Assembly (NCBI GenBank): GCA_019118935.1
Contig: DWXY01000081.1
Span: 1-32,417 of the forward strand
Reading direction: 5' to 3'
Origin: Candidatus Oscillibacter pullicola
Lineage (GTDB): Bacteria; Bacillota; Clostridia; Oscillospirales; Oscillospiraceae
Length of the DNA stretch: 32,417 bases
The translations under genes and the position numbers were made by a program. Each line of letters begins with the position of its first letter. Position 1 is the stretch's first letter. This document shows, one piece after another, positions 21,905 to 29,679 of this stretch. Below the pieces are notes generated by a model that was given only the letters and a program-made list of their open reading frames with translations, was not told the origin of the DNA and did not search any database.

Positions 21905-22828
21905 ATGCCCAGCTGTCTGGTACATACCGGGGATGAGAGCGTCACCCTGTCCGCGGCCACGGTGAAGCGGCTGCTGGATCGGGGCGACGGAGACGCGGCG
22001 CTGCTGTATCTGGCGCTGCTGCGGCGGCAGGGCACGGTGCCGCCCCGGTCCCTGGCTGGGGAGCTGCGGTGGGACCGGGGCCGCATCGAGGCGGCGGAGA
22101 CCGCCCTGCGGGAGCTGGGCCTGGTGGCCCCGGCGGAGACGCCGCCCGCCCCGGCGGAGGAGCGGCCCGTCTATCAGCGCGCCGACGTGGCGGAGCGGCT
22201 GGAGCACAGCAAGGCGTTCCAGGCCCTCACCCGGCAGGTGGAGGTGAAGCTGGGGAAAAAGCTGACCACCCCGGACGTGGGGATCCTGCTGGGACTGACG
22301 GACTATCTGGGACTGCCGGAGGGCGTGGTCTATCTGCTGGTGTGCCACTGTGTGGAGCGGGTGCAGCGCCGGTTCGGCGAGGGCCGCCGCCCCGGCATGA
22401 AGCAGATCGAGAAGGAGGGCTACGCCTGGGCCCGCATGGGGATCGACACCCAGGCGGCGGCGGACGCCTATCTCCGGACCTACGCCCAGCGCCAGGGGGC
22501 CCTGCCCCAGTACATGAAGGCGCTGCAGCTGGGGGACCGGCTCCCCGCGCCGTCGGAGGAGAAGTACATCCTCGCCTGGCAGGAGATGGGCTTTGGCCCG
22601 GAGGCCGTGGCCCTGGCCTATGACAAAACGGTGCTGAAGTGCCACGAGCTGAAGTGGGCCTATTGCAACGGCATTTTGAAGAAGTGGAACGAGGCGGGCC
22701 TCCACACGGTGGAGGAGATCCAGGCGGGGGACCGCCCGGCGGCCCGCAGGGGGGACCAGCAGTCCCCCAGGGACACGGAGACGGAGATGCGCAGATATAT
22801 GCAGGAGCTGCATCGGAACAGGAGGTGA
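21905..22828 (+). CDS. DnaD-domain replication initiation protein
   Basis: This is a 307-residue protein with a DnaD/DnaB_2-type C-terminal domain (about 215-275), EKYILAWQEMGFGPEAVALAY through WAYCNGILKKWNEAGLHTVEEI, which holds the DNA-binding YxxxIxxxW-like motif. The N-terminal part includes a probable winged-helix (about 25-75). DnaD-type proteins remodel origin DNA and help load the replicative helicase. Its partner, a DnaI/DnaC-like ATPase, follows at once, which strengthens the call. The ATG is preceded by GGGGCGGAGG. The two genes are the only intact plus-strand genes of the window. Confidence 0.88.
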   Translation: MPSCLVHTGDESVTLSAATVKRLLDRGDGDAALLYLALLRRQGTVPPRSLAGELRWDRGRIEAAETALRELGLVAPAETPPAPAEERPVYQRADVAERLEHSKAFQALTRQVEVKLGKKLTTPDVGILLGLTDYLGLPEGVVYLLVCHCVERVQRRFGEGRRPGMKQIEKEGYAWARMGIDTQAAADAYLRTYAQRQGALPQYMKALQLGDRLPAPSEEKYILAWQEMGFGPEAVALAYDKTVLKCHELKWAYCNGILKKWNEAGLHTVEEIQAGDRPAARRGDQQSPRDTETEMRRYMQELHRNRR

Positions 22829-22834
22829 TGGGCG

Positions 22835-23833
22835 GTGGCGTATGATGGAAAGGTGATGCGCCTGGCCCTCCAGCGGTTCGAGGAGGACCGCCAGAGGCGG
22901 CAGGCCCAGTATCAGGAGCGGCGGGAGCGGATTTTTGCACGCCAGCCCCGCCTGCGGGAGATCGACGGGGAGCTTCGCTCCACCATGAGCCGCATCATCA
23001 CCAGCGCCCTCCGCCACGGCACGGACCCCCGGTCGGCGGTGGCGGTGCTGCGGGATGAGAACCTGAGCCTCCAGGCGGAGAAGCGGGAGCTTTTGCAGAA
23101 GATGGGCCTGCCGGAGGATGCCCTGGAGGAGACGCCCGCCTGCGCCCTCTGCGGGGACACCGGCTACCGCAACGGCCGGGTGTGCCGCTGCCTGCGGGGC
23201 TATTACGCCCGGGAGCAGCAGAAGGAGCTGTCCCGGATGCTGGACCTGGGGCACCAGAGCTTTGACACCTTCTCCACAGACTGGTACCCGGACCGCTATG
23301 ACCCGAACATCGGCGTCACCGTCCGGCAGCACATGGAGACGATCTACGACATCTGCGCGGATTTTGCCCACCAGTTCGGAAAGCGCCCGGCGAACCTCCT
23401 GCTCTTCGGTGCGCCGGGACTGGGCAAGACCCACCTCTCCGCCGCCATCGCCCGGGAGGTCAGCGAGAAGGGGTATTCGGTGGTCTATGACACCGCGGGC
23501 CACATCTTCGCACAGTTCGAGCAGCAGAAGTTCACCCGGGAAGAGGAGGCCGACGACCAGGTGGAGCGGGTGCTGAACTGCGATCTGCTGATTCTGGACG
23601 ACCTGGGGTCCGAGATGACGACATCCTTCGTTCAGAGCGCCCTGTACCAGATCGTCAACACCCGCCAGATGGAGCGGCGCTCCACCATCATCAGCACGAA
23701 CCTGACGCCGGGAGAGCTGGCCCGGCGGTACACGCCCCAGATCGCCTCCCGGATCGAAGGGGAATATACCCTGCTGCCCTTTGCGGGAGAGGACATCCGG
23801 AAGCTGAAAAAAGAGCGTGCCCGGGGGAATTGA
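22835..23833 (+). CDS. DnaI/DnaC-like helicase loader ATPase
   Basis: This is a 332-residue AAA+ protein. An N-terminal helical region leads to a small zinc-binding cluster, CALCGDTGYRNGRVCRC (about 106-122). The ATPase follows: LLLFGAPGLGKTHL (Walker A) and LLILDDLGSE (Walker B), with an arginine-containing C-terminal region (ASRIEGEYTLLPF). The GTG start at 22835 is six bases after the dnaD-like stop with a perfect AGGAGGTGAT ribosome binding site. It is expected to load the replicative helicase with its neighbour. IstB of transposons shares this ATPase fold, but no transposase lies nearby and the zinc cluster fits DnaI. Confidence 0.9.
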   Translation: MAYDGKVMRLALQRFEEDRQRRQAQYQERRERIFARQPRLREIDGELRSTMSRIITSALRHGTDPRSAVAVLRDENLSLQAEKRELLQKMGLPEDALEETPACALCGDTGYRNGRVCRCLRGYYAREQQKELSRMLDLGHQSFDTFSTDWYPDRYDPNIGVTVRQHMETIYDICADFAHQFGKRPANLLLFGAPGLGKTHLSAAIAREVSEKGYSVVYDTAGHIFAQFEQQKFTREEEADDQVERVLNCDLLILDDLGSEMTTSFVQSALYQIVNTRQMERRSTIISTNLTPGELARRYTPQIASRIEGEYTLLPFAGEDIRKLKKERARGN

Positions 23834-23843
23834 ATCGACATGG

Positions 23844-23876
23844 AAAAAGGTCCCGGCCATTGGCCGGGACCTTTTT
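23844..23876. terminator. Bidirectional Rho-independent terminator
   Basis: AAAAAGGTCCCGGCC (23844-23858) and GGCCGGGACCTTTTT (23862-23876) form a perfect 15-bp stem with T-tracts in both directions. It lies in the gap between the ends of the convergent dnaI-like gene and ileS, and serves both. Confidence 0.95.
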
Positions 23877-23895
23877 GACCGCTGTTTTCGGATGA

Positions 23896-26703
23896 TCAGA
23901 ACTGGGGGAGCTTCCGTACCACGGCGGCGCAGCGGGCGCAGAGGGTGGGGTGATCCGCGTCGGCGCCCACGGTGGGGCTGTGCATCCAGCACCGGGCGCA
24001 CTTTTCGCCCCGGGCCTCGCTGACGGCCACCCGCACGCCGTTGAGCTGGGTGTCGGCGGCCTGGTCGTAGAGGGCGGGGTCGGTGACGAAGTCCACGCCG
24101 GAGACGATGAAGAAGTCCGCCCACCACTGCGTGTCAAAGTGCTTCTGGAGATGGGACAGGTCCACCGGGGGCTTTTCCTCCCGGGTGACGACGGTGACGT
24201 GGGCCTCCAGGCTCTTGCCGATTTTCTTCTCGTTCCGGGCGGCCTCCAGGGCGGCGTTCACGCCGTCCCGCAGCAGCGTCAGGGTGCCCCAGGACACCAG
24301 GTCGCCCAGGTCGTAGTCGGCGAAGGGCTGGTTCATGTCGTTGAACACCACGTTCCGGGGGTCGTCCCCGGCCCGGTGGGGCATGGAGAGCCAGATTTCG
24401 TCGCAGGTGAAGCACAGGATGGGGGCCATCAGCTTGGTCATGGTGTCCAGGATCAGGAACAGGGCGGTCTGGGCGCTGCGGCGCTTGGCGCCGTCCTTTT
24501 CCTCGCAGTACAGCCGGTCCTTGATGATGTCCAGATAGAAGTTGGACATGTCCACCACGCAGAAATCGTTCACCGCGTGGGTGACCACCAGGAACTCATA
24601 GTCGTTGTATGCCTTGGCGCACTTCTCCATCAGGGCGTTCAGACGGGTGATGGCCCAACGGTCCAGCTCCTCCATCTCCCCGGGCGCCGTCAGCTGGTCG
24701 GCGTCAAAGCCGTCCAGATTGCCCAGGCAGTACCGGGCGGTGTTGCGGAACTTCAGGTAGTTCTGGCTGAGCTGCTTGAAGATCTCGTGAGAGCAGCGGA
24801 CGTCGGCGTGGTAGTCGGCGCTGGCGGCCCACAGGCGCAGCAGGTCCGCGCCATACTGGTTGATGATCTCCGCCGGGTCCATGCCGTTGCCCAGGGACTT
24901 GTGCATGGCCCTGCCCTCGCCGTCCACGGTCCAGCCGTGGGTGACGCACTCCTTGAAGGGCGCGCCCTGGCCGAAGGCGCCCACGGCGGTCAGCAGCGCG
25001 GACTGGAACCAGCCGCGGTACTGGTCCAGGCCCTCCAGATACATGGTGGCGGGCCAGAAGCCCTGGTCCTTCTTCATGGCGGCGAAGTGGGAAGAGCCGG
25101 AGTCGAACCAGCCGTCCAGGGTGTCGGTCTCCTTGGTGAAGCCGGCTTTGGCACCGCAGTGGGGGCAGGCGAAGCCCTCCGGCAGGATCTCCTCCGCCTC
25201 CTTGGCGAACCAGGCGTTGGAGCCTTCGGCGGCGAAGAGCTTGGAGATGGCGTCGATGGTCTCATCGGTGCAGATGGGCTTGCCGCAGTCCTTGCAGTAG
25301 AACACGGGGATGGGCAGGCCCCACTTGCGCTGGCGGGAGATGCACCAGTCGTTGCGCTCCCGGATCATGGACTTCATCCGGTCAATGCCCCAGCCGGGCA
25401 CCCAGCGCACGTCGTCGCACGCGGCGCAGGCCTCGTCCTTGAAGGACTCCACGGAGCAGAACCACTGGGGCGTGGCCCGGAAGATGATAGGGCCCTTGCA
25501 GCGCCAGCAGTGGGGATAGCTGTGGATGATGTCCTCGCTGGCAAAGAGCATGCCGCTCTCCTTCATGTCCGCCAGGATGACGGGGTTGGACTCGTCGGTC
25601 TTCATACCGGCGTACTTGCCGGCGTATTCCGTGTGGCGGCCCTGGTCGTCCACGGGCACCACCATCTCCACGCCGTAGCGCTTGCAGGTCTCGTAGTCGT
25701 CCGCGCCGAAGCCGGGGGCCGTGTGGACGCAGCCGGTACCGGAGTCCATGGTGACGTAGTCCGCCAGCAGCAGGCGGGAGGTCTTGGGCAGGAAGGGGTG
25801 GTCCGCCAGCATGTTCTCAAAGAAGGCGCCGGGATGGGTCTCCGCCACCTCCCAGGTGTCGAAGCCGCCCAAGCGCATGACCTTCTCCACCAGGGCCTCG
25901 GCCATGATATAGGCCTCGCCGTTGGGGGCCTTCACCACGGCGTAGGACTCGTCGGGATGCAGGGCGATGGCCAGGTTGCCCGGCAGGGTCCAGATGGTGG
26001 TGGTCCAGATCACGAAGAACAGCTTGTCATAACCGGAAAGCTTGCCGCAATCGTCGTGCATGGGGAACTTCACATACACGGTGGTGCAGGGGTCGTCCTG
26101 GTACTCGATCTCCGCCTCCGCCAGGGCGGTCTCGTCGTGGGGGCACCAGTAGACGGGCTTGAAGTCCTTGTAGATATAGCCCTTCTTGTACATGGCGCCG
26201 AACACCTTCACCTCCTCGGCCTCAAAGCCGGGGTTCATGGTGAGGTAGGGGTGCTCCCAGTCGCCGATGACGCCCATGCGCTTGAAGGCGTCCATCTGCA
26301 CGCCCACATAGTGCTGGGCGAAGTCATGGCAGGCGGAGCGGAAGTCCGGAATGCTCATGGCCTTGTGGTTCAGCTTGTTCTGCTTGATGATGGCGGACTC
26401 GATGGGCATGCCGTGGTTGTCCCAGCCGGGGATATAGGGGGTGTAGTAGCCCCGCATGGCGTAGGACCGGGTGATGATGTCCTTGATGGCCTTGTTCATG
26501 GCGGTGCCCATGTGGATGCCGCCGTTGGAGAAGGGCGGGCCGTCGTGGAGATTGAAGAGGGGCTTGCCCTCGTTCTTCTTCAGCAGCTCGTTGTACACGT
26601 CCTGCTCCTGCCAGCGCTTGAGCATCTCCGGCTCCCGCTTGGGCAGGCCCGCCCGCATGGGGAAGTCGGTCTTGGGCAGATTGATGGTCTTGTTGTAGTC
26701 CAT
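23896..26703 (-). CDS. ileS: Isoleucyl-tRNA synthetase
   Basis: This class I synthetase charges tRNA(Ile) and edits valine. The 935-residue length and the C-terminal zinc-finger CARCWMHSPTVG...CARC fit bacterial IleRS. The first signature reads HDGPPFSNGGIHMGTAMNK (HMGT where HMGH or HIGH is usual). The second reads GRAMHKSLGN (about residues 598-607, usually KMSKS). The editing domain and a full Met/Leu/Ile-type anticodon domain follow. The ATG at 26703 has AGGAGG-like CGATATGG context with GGAGGAGCG a few bases upstream. It lies 15 bases after a zinc-ribbon gene, both behind a T-box leader. The altered signatures may be a lineage variant. Confidence 0.96.
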   Translation of the reverse strand: MDYNKTINLPKTDFPMRAGLPKREPEMLKRWQEQDVYNELLKKNEGKPLFNLHDGPPFSNGGIHMGTAMNKAIKDIITRSYAMRGYYTPYIPGWDNHGMPIESAIIKQNKLNHKAMSIPDFRSACHDFAQHYVGVQMDAFKRMGVIGDWEHPYLTMNPGFEAEEVKVFGAMYKKGYIYKDFKPVYWCPHDETALAEAEIEYQDDPCTTVYVKFPMHDDCGKLSGYDKLFFVIWTTTIWTLPGNLAIALHPDESYAVVKAPNGEAYIMAEALVEKVMRLGGFDTWEVAETHPGAFFENMLADHPFLPKTSRLLLADYVTMDSGTGCVHTAPGFGADDYETCKRYGVEMVVPVDDQGRHTEYAGKYAGMKTDESNPVILADMKESGMLFASEDIIHSYPHCWRCKGPIIFRATPQWFCSVESFKDEACAACDDVRWVPGWGIDRMKSMIRERNDWCISRQRKWGLPIPVFYCKDCGKPICTDETIDAISKLFAAEGSNAWFAKEAEEILPEGFACPHCGAKAGFTKETDTLDGWFDSGSSHFAAMKKDQGFWPATMYLEGLDQYRGWFQSALLTAVGAFGQGAPFKECVTHGWTVDGEGRAMHKSLGNGMDPAEIINQYGADLLRLWAASADYHADVRCSHEIFKQLSQNYLKFRNTARYCLGNLDGFDADQLTAPGEMEELDRWAITRLNALMEKCAKAYNDYEFLVVTHAVNDFCVVDMSNFYLDIIKDRLYCEEKDGAKRRSAQTALFLILDTMTKLMAPILCFTCDEIWLSMPHRAGDDPRNVVFNDMNQPFADYDLGDLVSWGTLTLLRDGVNAALEAARNEKKIGKSLEAHVTVVTREEKPPVDLSHLQKHFDTQWWADFFIVSGVDFVTDPALYDQAADTQLNGVRVAVSEARGEKCARCWMHSPTVGADADHPTLCARCAAVVRKLPQF

Positions 26704-26718
26704 ATCGCTCCTCCTATT

Positions 26719-26985
26719 TCATACTTTTTTGGATTTTTCAATCAAGTTGCACGGGAAGGCGACAAGGCCGCATTCCCGGCAGAGCATGGCATGGGGAAAT
26801 TCCGGGAACGGATCCCGCGTAAATACGCTGGTGGTGTCATCGCCAATGGGGCCCAGCTCCACTGTGTCTGTGGGGGCCCGAAAGAATCGGAGCTCCTGCT
26901 GCGTCCAGAAGGGGTAATTCCGGGTGTGCAGAGTTCCCTCTTCCATTTCCTTTCCGCAGTTTGGGCAGTTCACTAGAGAACACAT
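26719..26985 (-). CDS. Small zinc-ribbon protein (DUF6487-like) ahead of ileS
   Basis: The 88 residues begin MCSLVNCPNCGKEMEEGTLH and include LCRECGLVAF near the end, so two CxxC pairs can bind one zinc. This resembles the PF20097/DUF6487 type, whose role is not known to me. The ATG at 26985 follows GGAAGG with almost no spacer; a GTG at 26973 in the same frame is the alternative start. It lies between the ileS T-box terminator and ileS itself, so it should be expressed with ileS when tRNA(Ile) is uncharged. No link to tRNA charging is evident from sequence. Confidence 0.75.
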   Translation of the reverse strand: MCSLVNCPNCGKEMEEGTLHTRNYPFWTQQELRFFRAPTDTVELGPIGDDTTSVFTRDPFPEFPHAMLCRECGLVAFPCNLIEKSKKV

Positions 26986-26998
26986 CCTTCCGGAAAAC

Positions 26999-27282
26999 AA
27001 AAAACGCCTTGCCTCTTGTTCAAGAGACAAAGCGTTTAAAAACACTCTGCGGTACCACTCTCGCTGCTGCGCCCTTGCGGGACACGGCCCCTCACTGCCC
27101 GCTGTCACGGGCCGATGCTGTAACGGGCATCAATCGTCCACACCTACTCGCGTCGTCTTTCAGCAGGAGGCTCCAAGGTGATTTTCGCCGTCCGTCCCTC
27201 ACCGCCTCGCACCAAACGGCGGCTCTCTTGGCAGGACCCGAAGGGTTACTCGTCCTTTTCCACGCCTGAATATTCAAGTTAC
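26999..27282 (-). promoter_or_regulatory. T-box leader of the zinc-ribbon-ileS operon
   Basis: On the minus strand the T-box core AGAGTGGTACCGCAG is complement of about 27046-27062. It is followed by a terminator: AACGCTTTGTCTCTTG pairs imperfectly with CAAGAGGCAAGGCGTT, then a T run (complement of 26999-27036). Upstream, GAGAG and GGTGCGAGG stretches suit stem I. An ATC (complement of 27180-27182), with an A after it, is a plausible isoleucine specifier. The leader is about 280 bases from the promoter start point. Confidence 0.88.
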
Positions 27283-27288
27283 CGGACT

Positions 27289-27316
27289 ATCGTATCACAT
27301 TTTCAACGTTTGTCAA
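27289..27316 (-). promoter_or_regulatory. Promoter of the ileS T-box transcript
   Basis: TTGACA (complement of 27311-27316) and TACGAT (complement of 27289-27294) are 16 bases apart, and transcription would begin at about 27282, where the T-box leader starts. About 40 bases separate it from the end of the next gene, with no terminator seen. Confidence 0.78.
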
Positions 27317-27354
27317 GGCGGATTCTGCAAAAAATTCACAAAAATCTCAACCTC

Positions 27355-28689
27355 TCACCCTTCGGCCGCCGACTCTGCCACCAGGTCCCACCCCAGCCAG
27401 CGGCCCTGATCGTCGTAGCTTTGGGCGGTGCGGCTAGCGGCACAGTAAATGGCCAGCAGATCGTGACAGTATGCGGGCAGGGAGCCGGCACCGGTGGACA
27501 CCATCCGGCAGTTGCCCTCCATGCCGTCCAGGCGGCAGATGCCCTCGGCGTCCAGGGACCAGGAGAAGGATTCCCCGGTCTCCGGATCGGAGAAGGTGAC
27601 AGTATAGGCGGTCTCCGCATCCAGCGGCGCGTCGGTGGGGACGATCACCGCCCCCTCCCTGGAGGGATATGGGCTGTTCCAGAGAAGGGACCAGAGATCC
27701 AGATAGGCTGCCTCCCCGGCACCATCCATGGTCCAGCCGTCGGGGCCGGTGACGGACACATGGGGCAGGGCGGTCCCGCCCGCTGTGGGGTCTGGAAGGG
27801 GGATCGTGTCTTCCGGCGAGGCCGGGACATAGACAAGGTCCATCTCGATCTCCAGGGCACCGTCCCGGAACGTCACGGCGCAGAACTGTTCCTGATCCTC
27901 GTCCGCGCTGTGATAGCGGTAGATCAGCCGGACCGGGCCGGGTCCTTCCTGTTCCACCGCCGCCAGGAACAGGCCCGACGCGTCGATGTATTCAGACGGC
28001 GTCACACGGCAGACGGTGCCGTCCGTCCGCCGGCAGTAAAAGGAAAACGCGCCCCACCACTCGGCGATCTCCCAGGCCAGCTCCGCCGTCCCGTCCCCGT
28101 CCAGGTCCAGGGCCACCGGGTCCATACTGGCGGTGAGGACCTGCAGCTCCCCGGCAGTGTCGAACCAATAGTAATCATAGGAGTAAACGCCGGAGCGGTG
28201 CCCGTCGGTCCGCAGCAGAAAGCCGTCGTGCCCCAGAATGCCGGAATAGGCGGTAAGGGTGGCGGTTTCCGCGTAATTGGGGCCCTGGTCCGCTCCGCGG
28301 TACAGCCGGGCAAATCGGACCCACCCGGCGCCGGGGCGTGAAAAAGCGCCATCAATCAGGCCCTCCGGTGTGACGTAGAGCCTGACGATGGTGTTGTCTT
28401 TTAATGTACATTCCGCCAGAACGGATGCCATCTCCGCCCGGTCCACAGGGTCCAGGGTGCCGCCCTCTGCCCAGACGGGATTGGCAGACGCCCGGGTATC
28501 CACCGGCTCCAGGTCCGACAGGGAGATGATCTGGACCGGCGTCTCTTCATAGAGCAGGGATTCCTCCTCCAGTGTCCGCAGAGGAGGCACTTCGCCGGAC
28601 GGACGGGCGGGGGAGCGGGCGGCGGCAAAGACCGTCAGTGCGGTTGCCAGCAGGAGACACAGCAGCGCTGGTCCGCGTTTTTGCCACAT
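27355..28689 (-). CDS. Secreted protein of unknown function
   Basis: The 444 residues start MWQKRGPALLCLLLATALTV, a signal peptide ending near AAA-R (cleavage about 23-25; the Cys at position 11 is within the hydrophobic core and is not a clear lipobox). The mature part is acidic and beta-rich. A stretch MDPVALDLDGDGTAELAWEIA contains a DxDxDG calcium-loop as in FG-GAP or EF-hand-like repeats. No family recognised. The ATG is preceded by AAGGAGG about ten bases upstream and by a GC-rich hairpin GGCGGCTGAAGCCGCC (about 28710-28725). It is likely in a unit with the small protein and amidase upstream. Confidence 0.7.
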   Translation of the reverse strand: MWQKRGPALLCLLLATALTVFAAARSPARPSGEVPPLRTLEEESLLYEETPVQIISLSDLEPVDTRASANPVWAEGGTLDPVDRAEMASVLAECTLKDNTIVRLYVTPEGLIDGAFSRPGAGWVRFARLYRGADQGPNYAETATLTAYSGILGHDGFLLRTDGHRSGVYSYDYYWFDTAGELQVLTASMDPVALDLDGDGTAELAWEIAEWWGAFSFYCRRTDGTVCRVTPSEYIDASGLFLAAVEQEGPGPVRLIYRYHSADEDQEQFCAVTFRDGALEIEMDLVYVPASPEDTIPLPDPTAGGTALPHVSVTGPDGWTMDGAGEAAYLDLWSLLWNSPYPSREGAVIVPTDAPLDAETAYTVTFSDPETGESFSWSLDAEGICRLDGMEGNCRMVSTGAGSLPAYCHDLLAIYCAASRTAQSYDDQGRWLGWDLVAESAAEG

Positions 28690-28752
28690 GGATCAGAAAG
28701 CCTCCTTAGGCGGCTGAAGCCGCCGGGATATGGCCGAAAAGGCCCCGCAGGG

Positions 28753-28923
28753 TCATTGATAACGGTATTGCTTGCAGGCGTATTGGTCCACGCAGCTCAA
28801 AAACATCTCGTGGCTGCGGAACTCCAGCAGCTGGCAGTCCTTCTCCTCGTGGAAGGAGACAATGCGCCGCTTGGTATCCACCCACATACGCCAGAGCGTG
28901 GCGGCAGCCGGATTTTGCTCCAT
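28753..28923 (-). CDS. Small 56-residue protein
   Basis: A short frame encodes MEQNPAAATLWRMWVDTKRR then IVSFHEEKDCQLLEFRSHEMF and ends YACKQYRYQ. AAGGGGG precedes the ATG by about nine bases. The codons favour G or C at third position, as in neighbouring genes, and the sequence is free of low-complexity runs, so it is probably real. It has no transmembrane segment and three Cys. Family unknown to me. It lies in the otherwise empty stretch between the amidase and the secreted-protein gene. Confidence 0.6.
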   Translation of the reverse strand: MEQNPAAATLWRMWVDTKRRIVSFHEEKDCQLLEFRSHEMFLSCVDQYACKQYRYQ

Positions 28924-29025
28924 GGAAAAAGGCCCCCTTTGATGTAAAATCTCCCTTTGCTTTATAAGACGATCGAGAATGCCGTTTTGTTTCAGGGAGG
29001 ATCAAAAAATTTTTGAAGTTCCGCG

Positions 29026-29679
29026 TCAGGAGACTTCAGCCTGACGTTCCATTTCCGCTGTAACGTCTGCCCGGAAGGCGTCCCAGGCCTCCGGGTGCTC
29101 TACATAGTACAGGGGACACAGCTTCTGCGTCACATCGTAGTGACGGATCACGTCAGTGTCCGGATCCAGATCAAAAGTCCGGCACAGCCAGGCCGTCAGC
29201 TCCACCACCCGCTGATAGGTGACCGGGGAGAATTCCCCGGTCTCGTCCGGGTGGCAGACCTCAACGGCCACCGTGTCCTCGTTGCGGATGTTGGAGGCGT
29301 AGGCGATCTCCGTCAGGGGGATGCACTGAAGGACCTCGCCATCCAGCCCCACGACAAAGTGGCTGGAGGCGTATGTCTCCGTCTCCCCGGAGGACAGAGA
29401 CTCAAAGTAGTTCCGGTTGGCCTCCGCCGTGGTGCCGGGGTTGCCCACGTAGTGGATCACGATTCCATCGATCTTCTCCAGGGGTGTGCCGGGCCGGGAC
29501 CAGGGGTTCACGGTGAGGAGGTCCTCCCGGACGTAGTCCGGCACCTCCACGCCCTCTCCCGGCAGGCCCCGGCCGGACCACAGCCACACGGCGGCTCCCG
29601 CCAGGAGAAACACGATCAGCAGGCACAGCGCTGCGAAGCGGAGATTCAGATGCCTCCGGCGGGTTCTTGTCCGGCTCAT
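29026..29679 (-). CDS. Membrane-anchored N-acetylmuramoyl-L-alanine amidase (Amidase_2)
   Basis: The 217 residues have a basic start, one transmembrane helix (about 14-34), and an Amidase_2/PGRP-type domain outside the membrane. The zinc ligands can be seen: the His of GIVIHYVGN, the His of VIRHYDVTQ and the Cys of KLCP. YASSHFVVGLDGEVLQCIPL is the family core. It would cleave the bond between muramic acid and L-alanine in peptidoglycan. It overlaps the ABC permease stop by four bases, so translation is coupled. No cell-wall-binding repeats are present, and no phage genes are nearby. Confidence 0.88.
   Translation of the reverse strand: MSRTRTRRRHLNLRFAALCLLIVFLLAGAAVWLWSGRGLPGEGVEVPDYVREDLLTVNPWSRPGTPLEKIDGIVIHYVGNPGTTAEANRNYFESLSSGETETYASSHFVVGLDGEVLQCIPLTEIAYASNIRNEDTVAVEVCHPDETGEFSPVTYQRVVELTAWLCRTFDLDPDTDVIRHYDVTQKLCPLYYVEHPEAWDAFRADVTAEMERQAEVS

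Noticed and set aside
23950-26976. Plus-strand open frame of 1008 codons opposite ileS
   Set aside because: Low-complexity Val/Gly/His/Leu composition. The ileS protein on the opposite strand is unmistakable.
27178-28341. Plus-strand open frame of 387 codons
   Set aside because: It is antisense to the secreted protein gene and part of the ileS T-box, with no ribosome binding site or domain.
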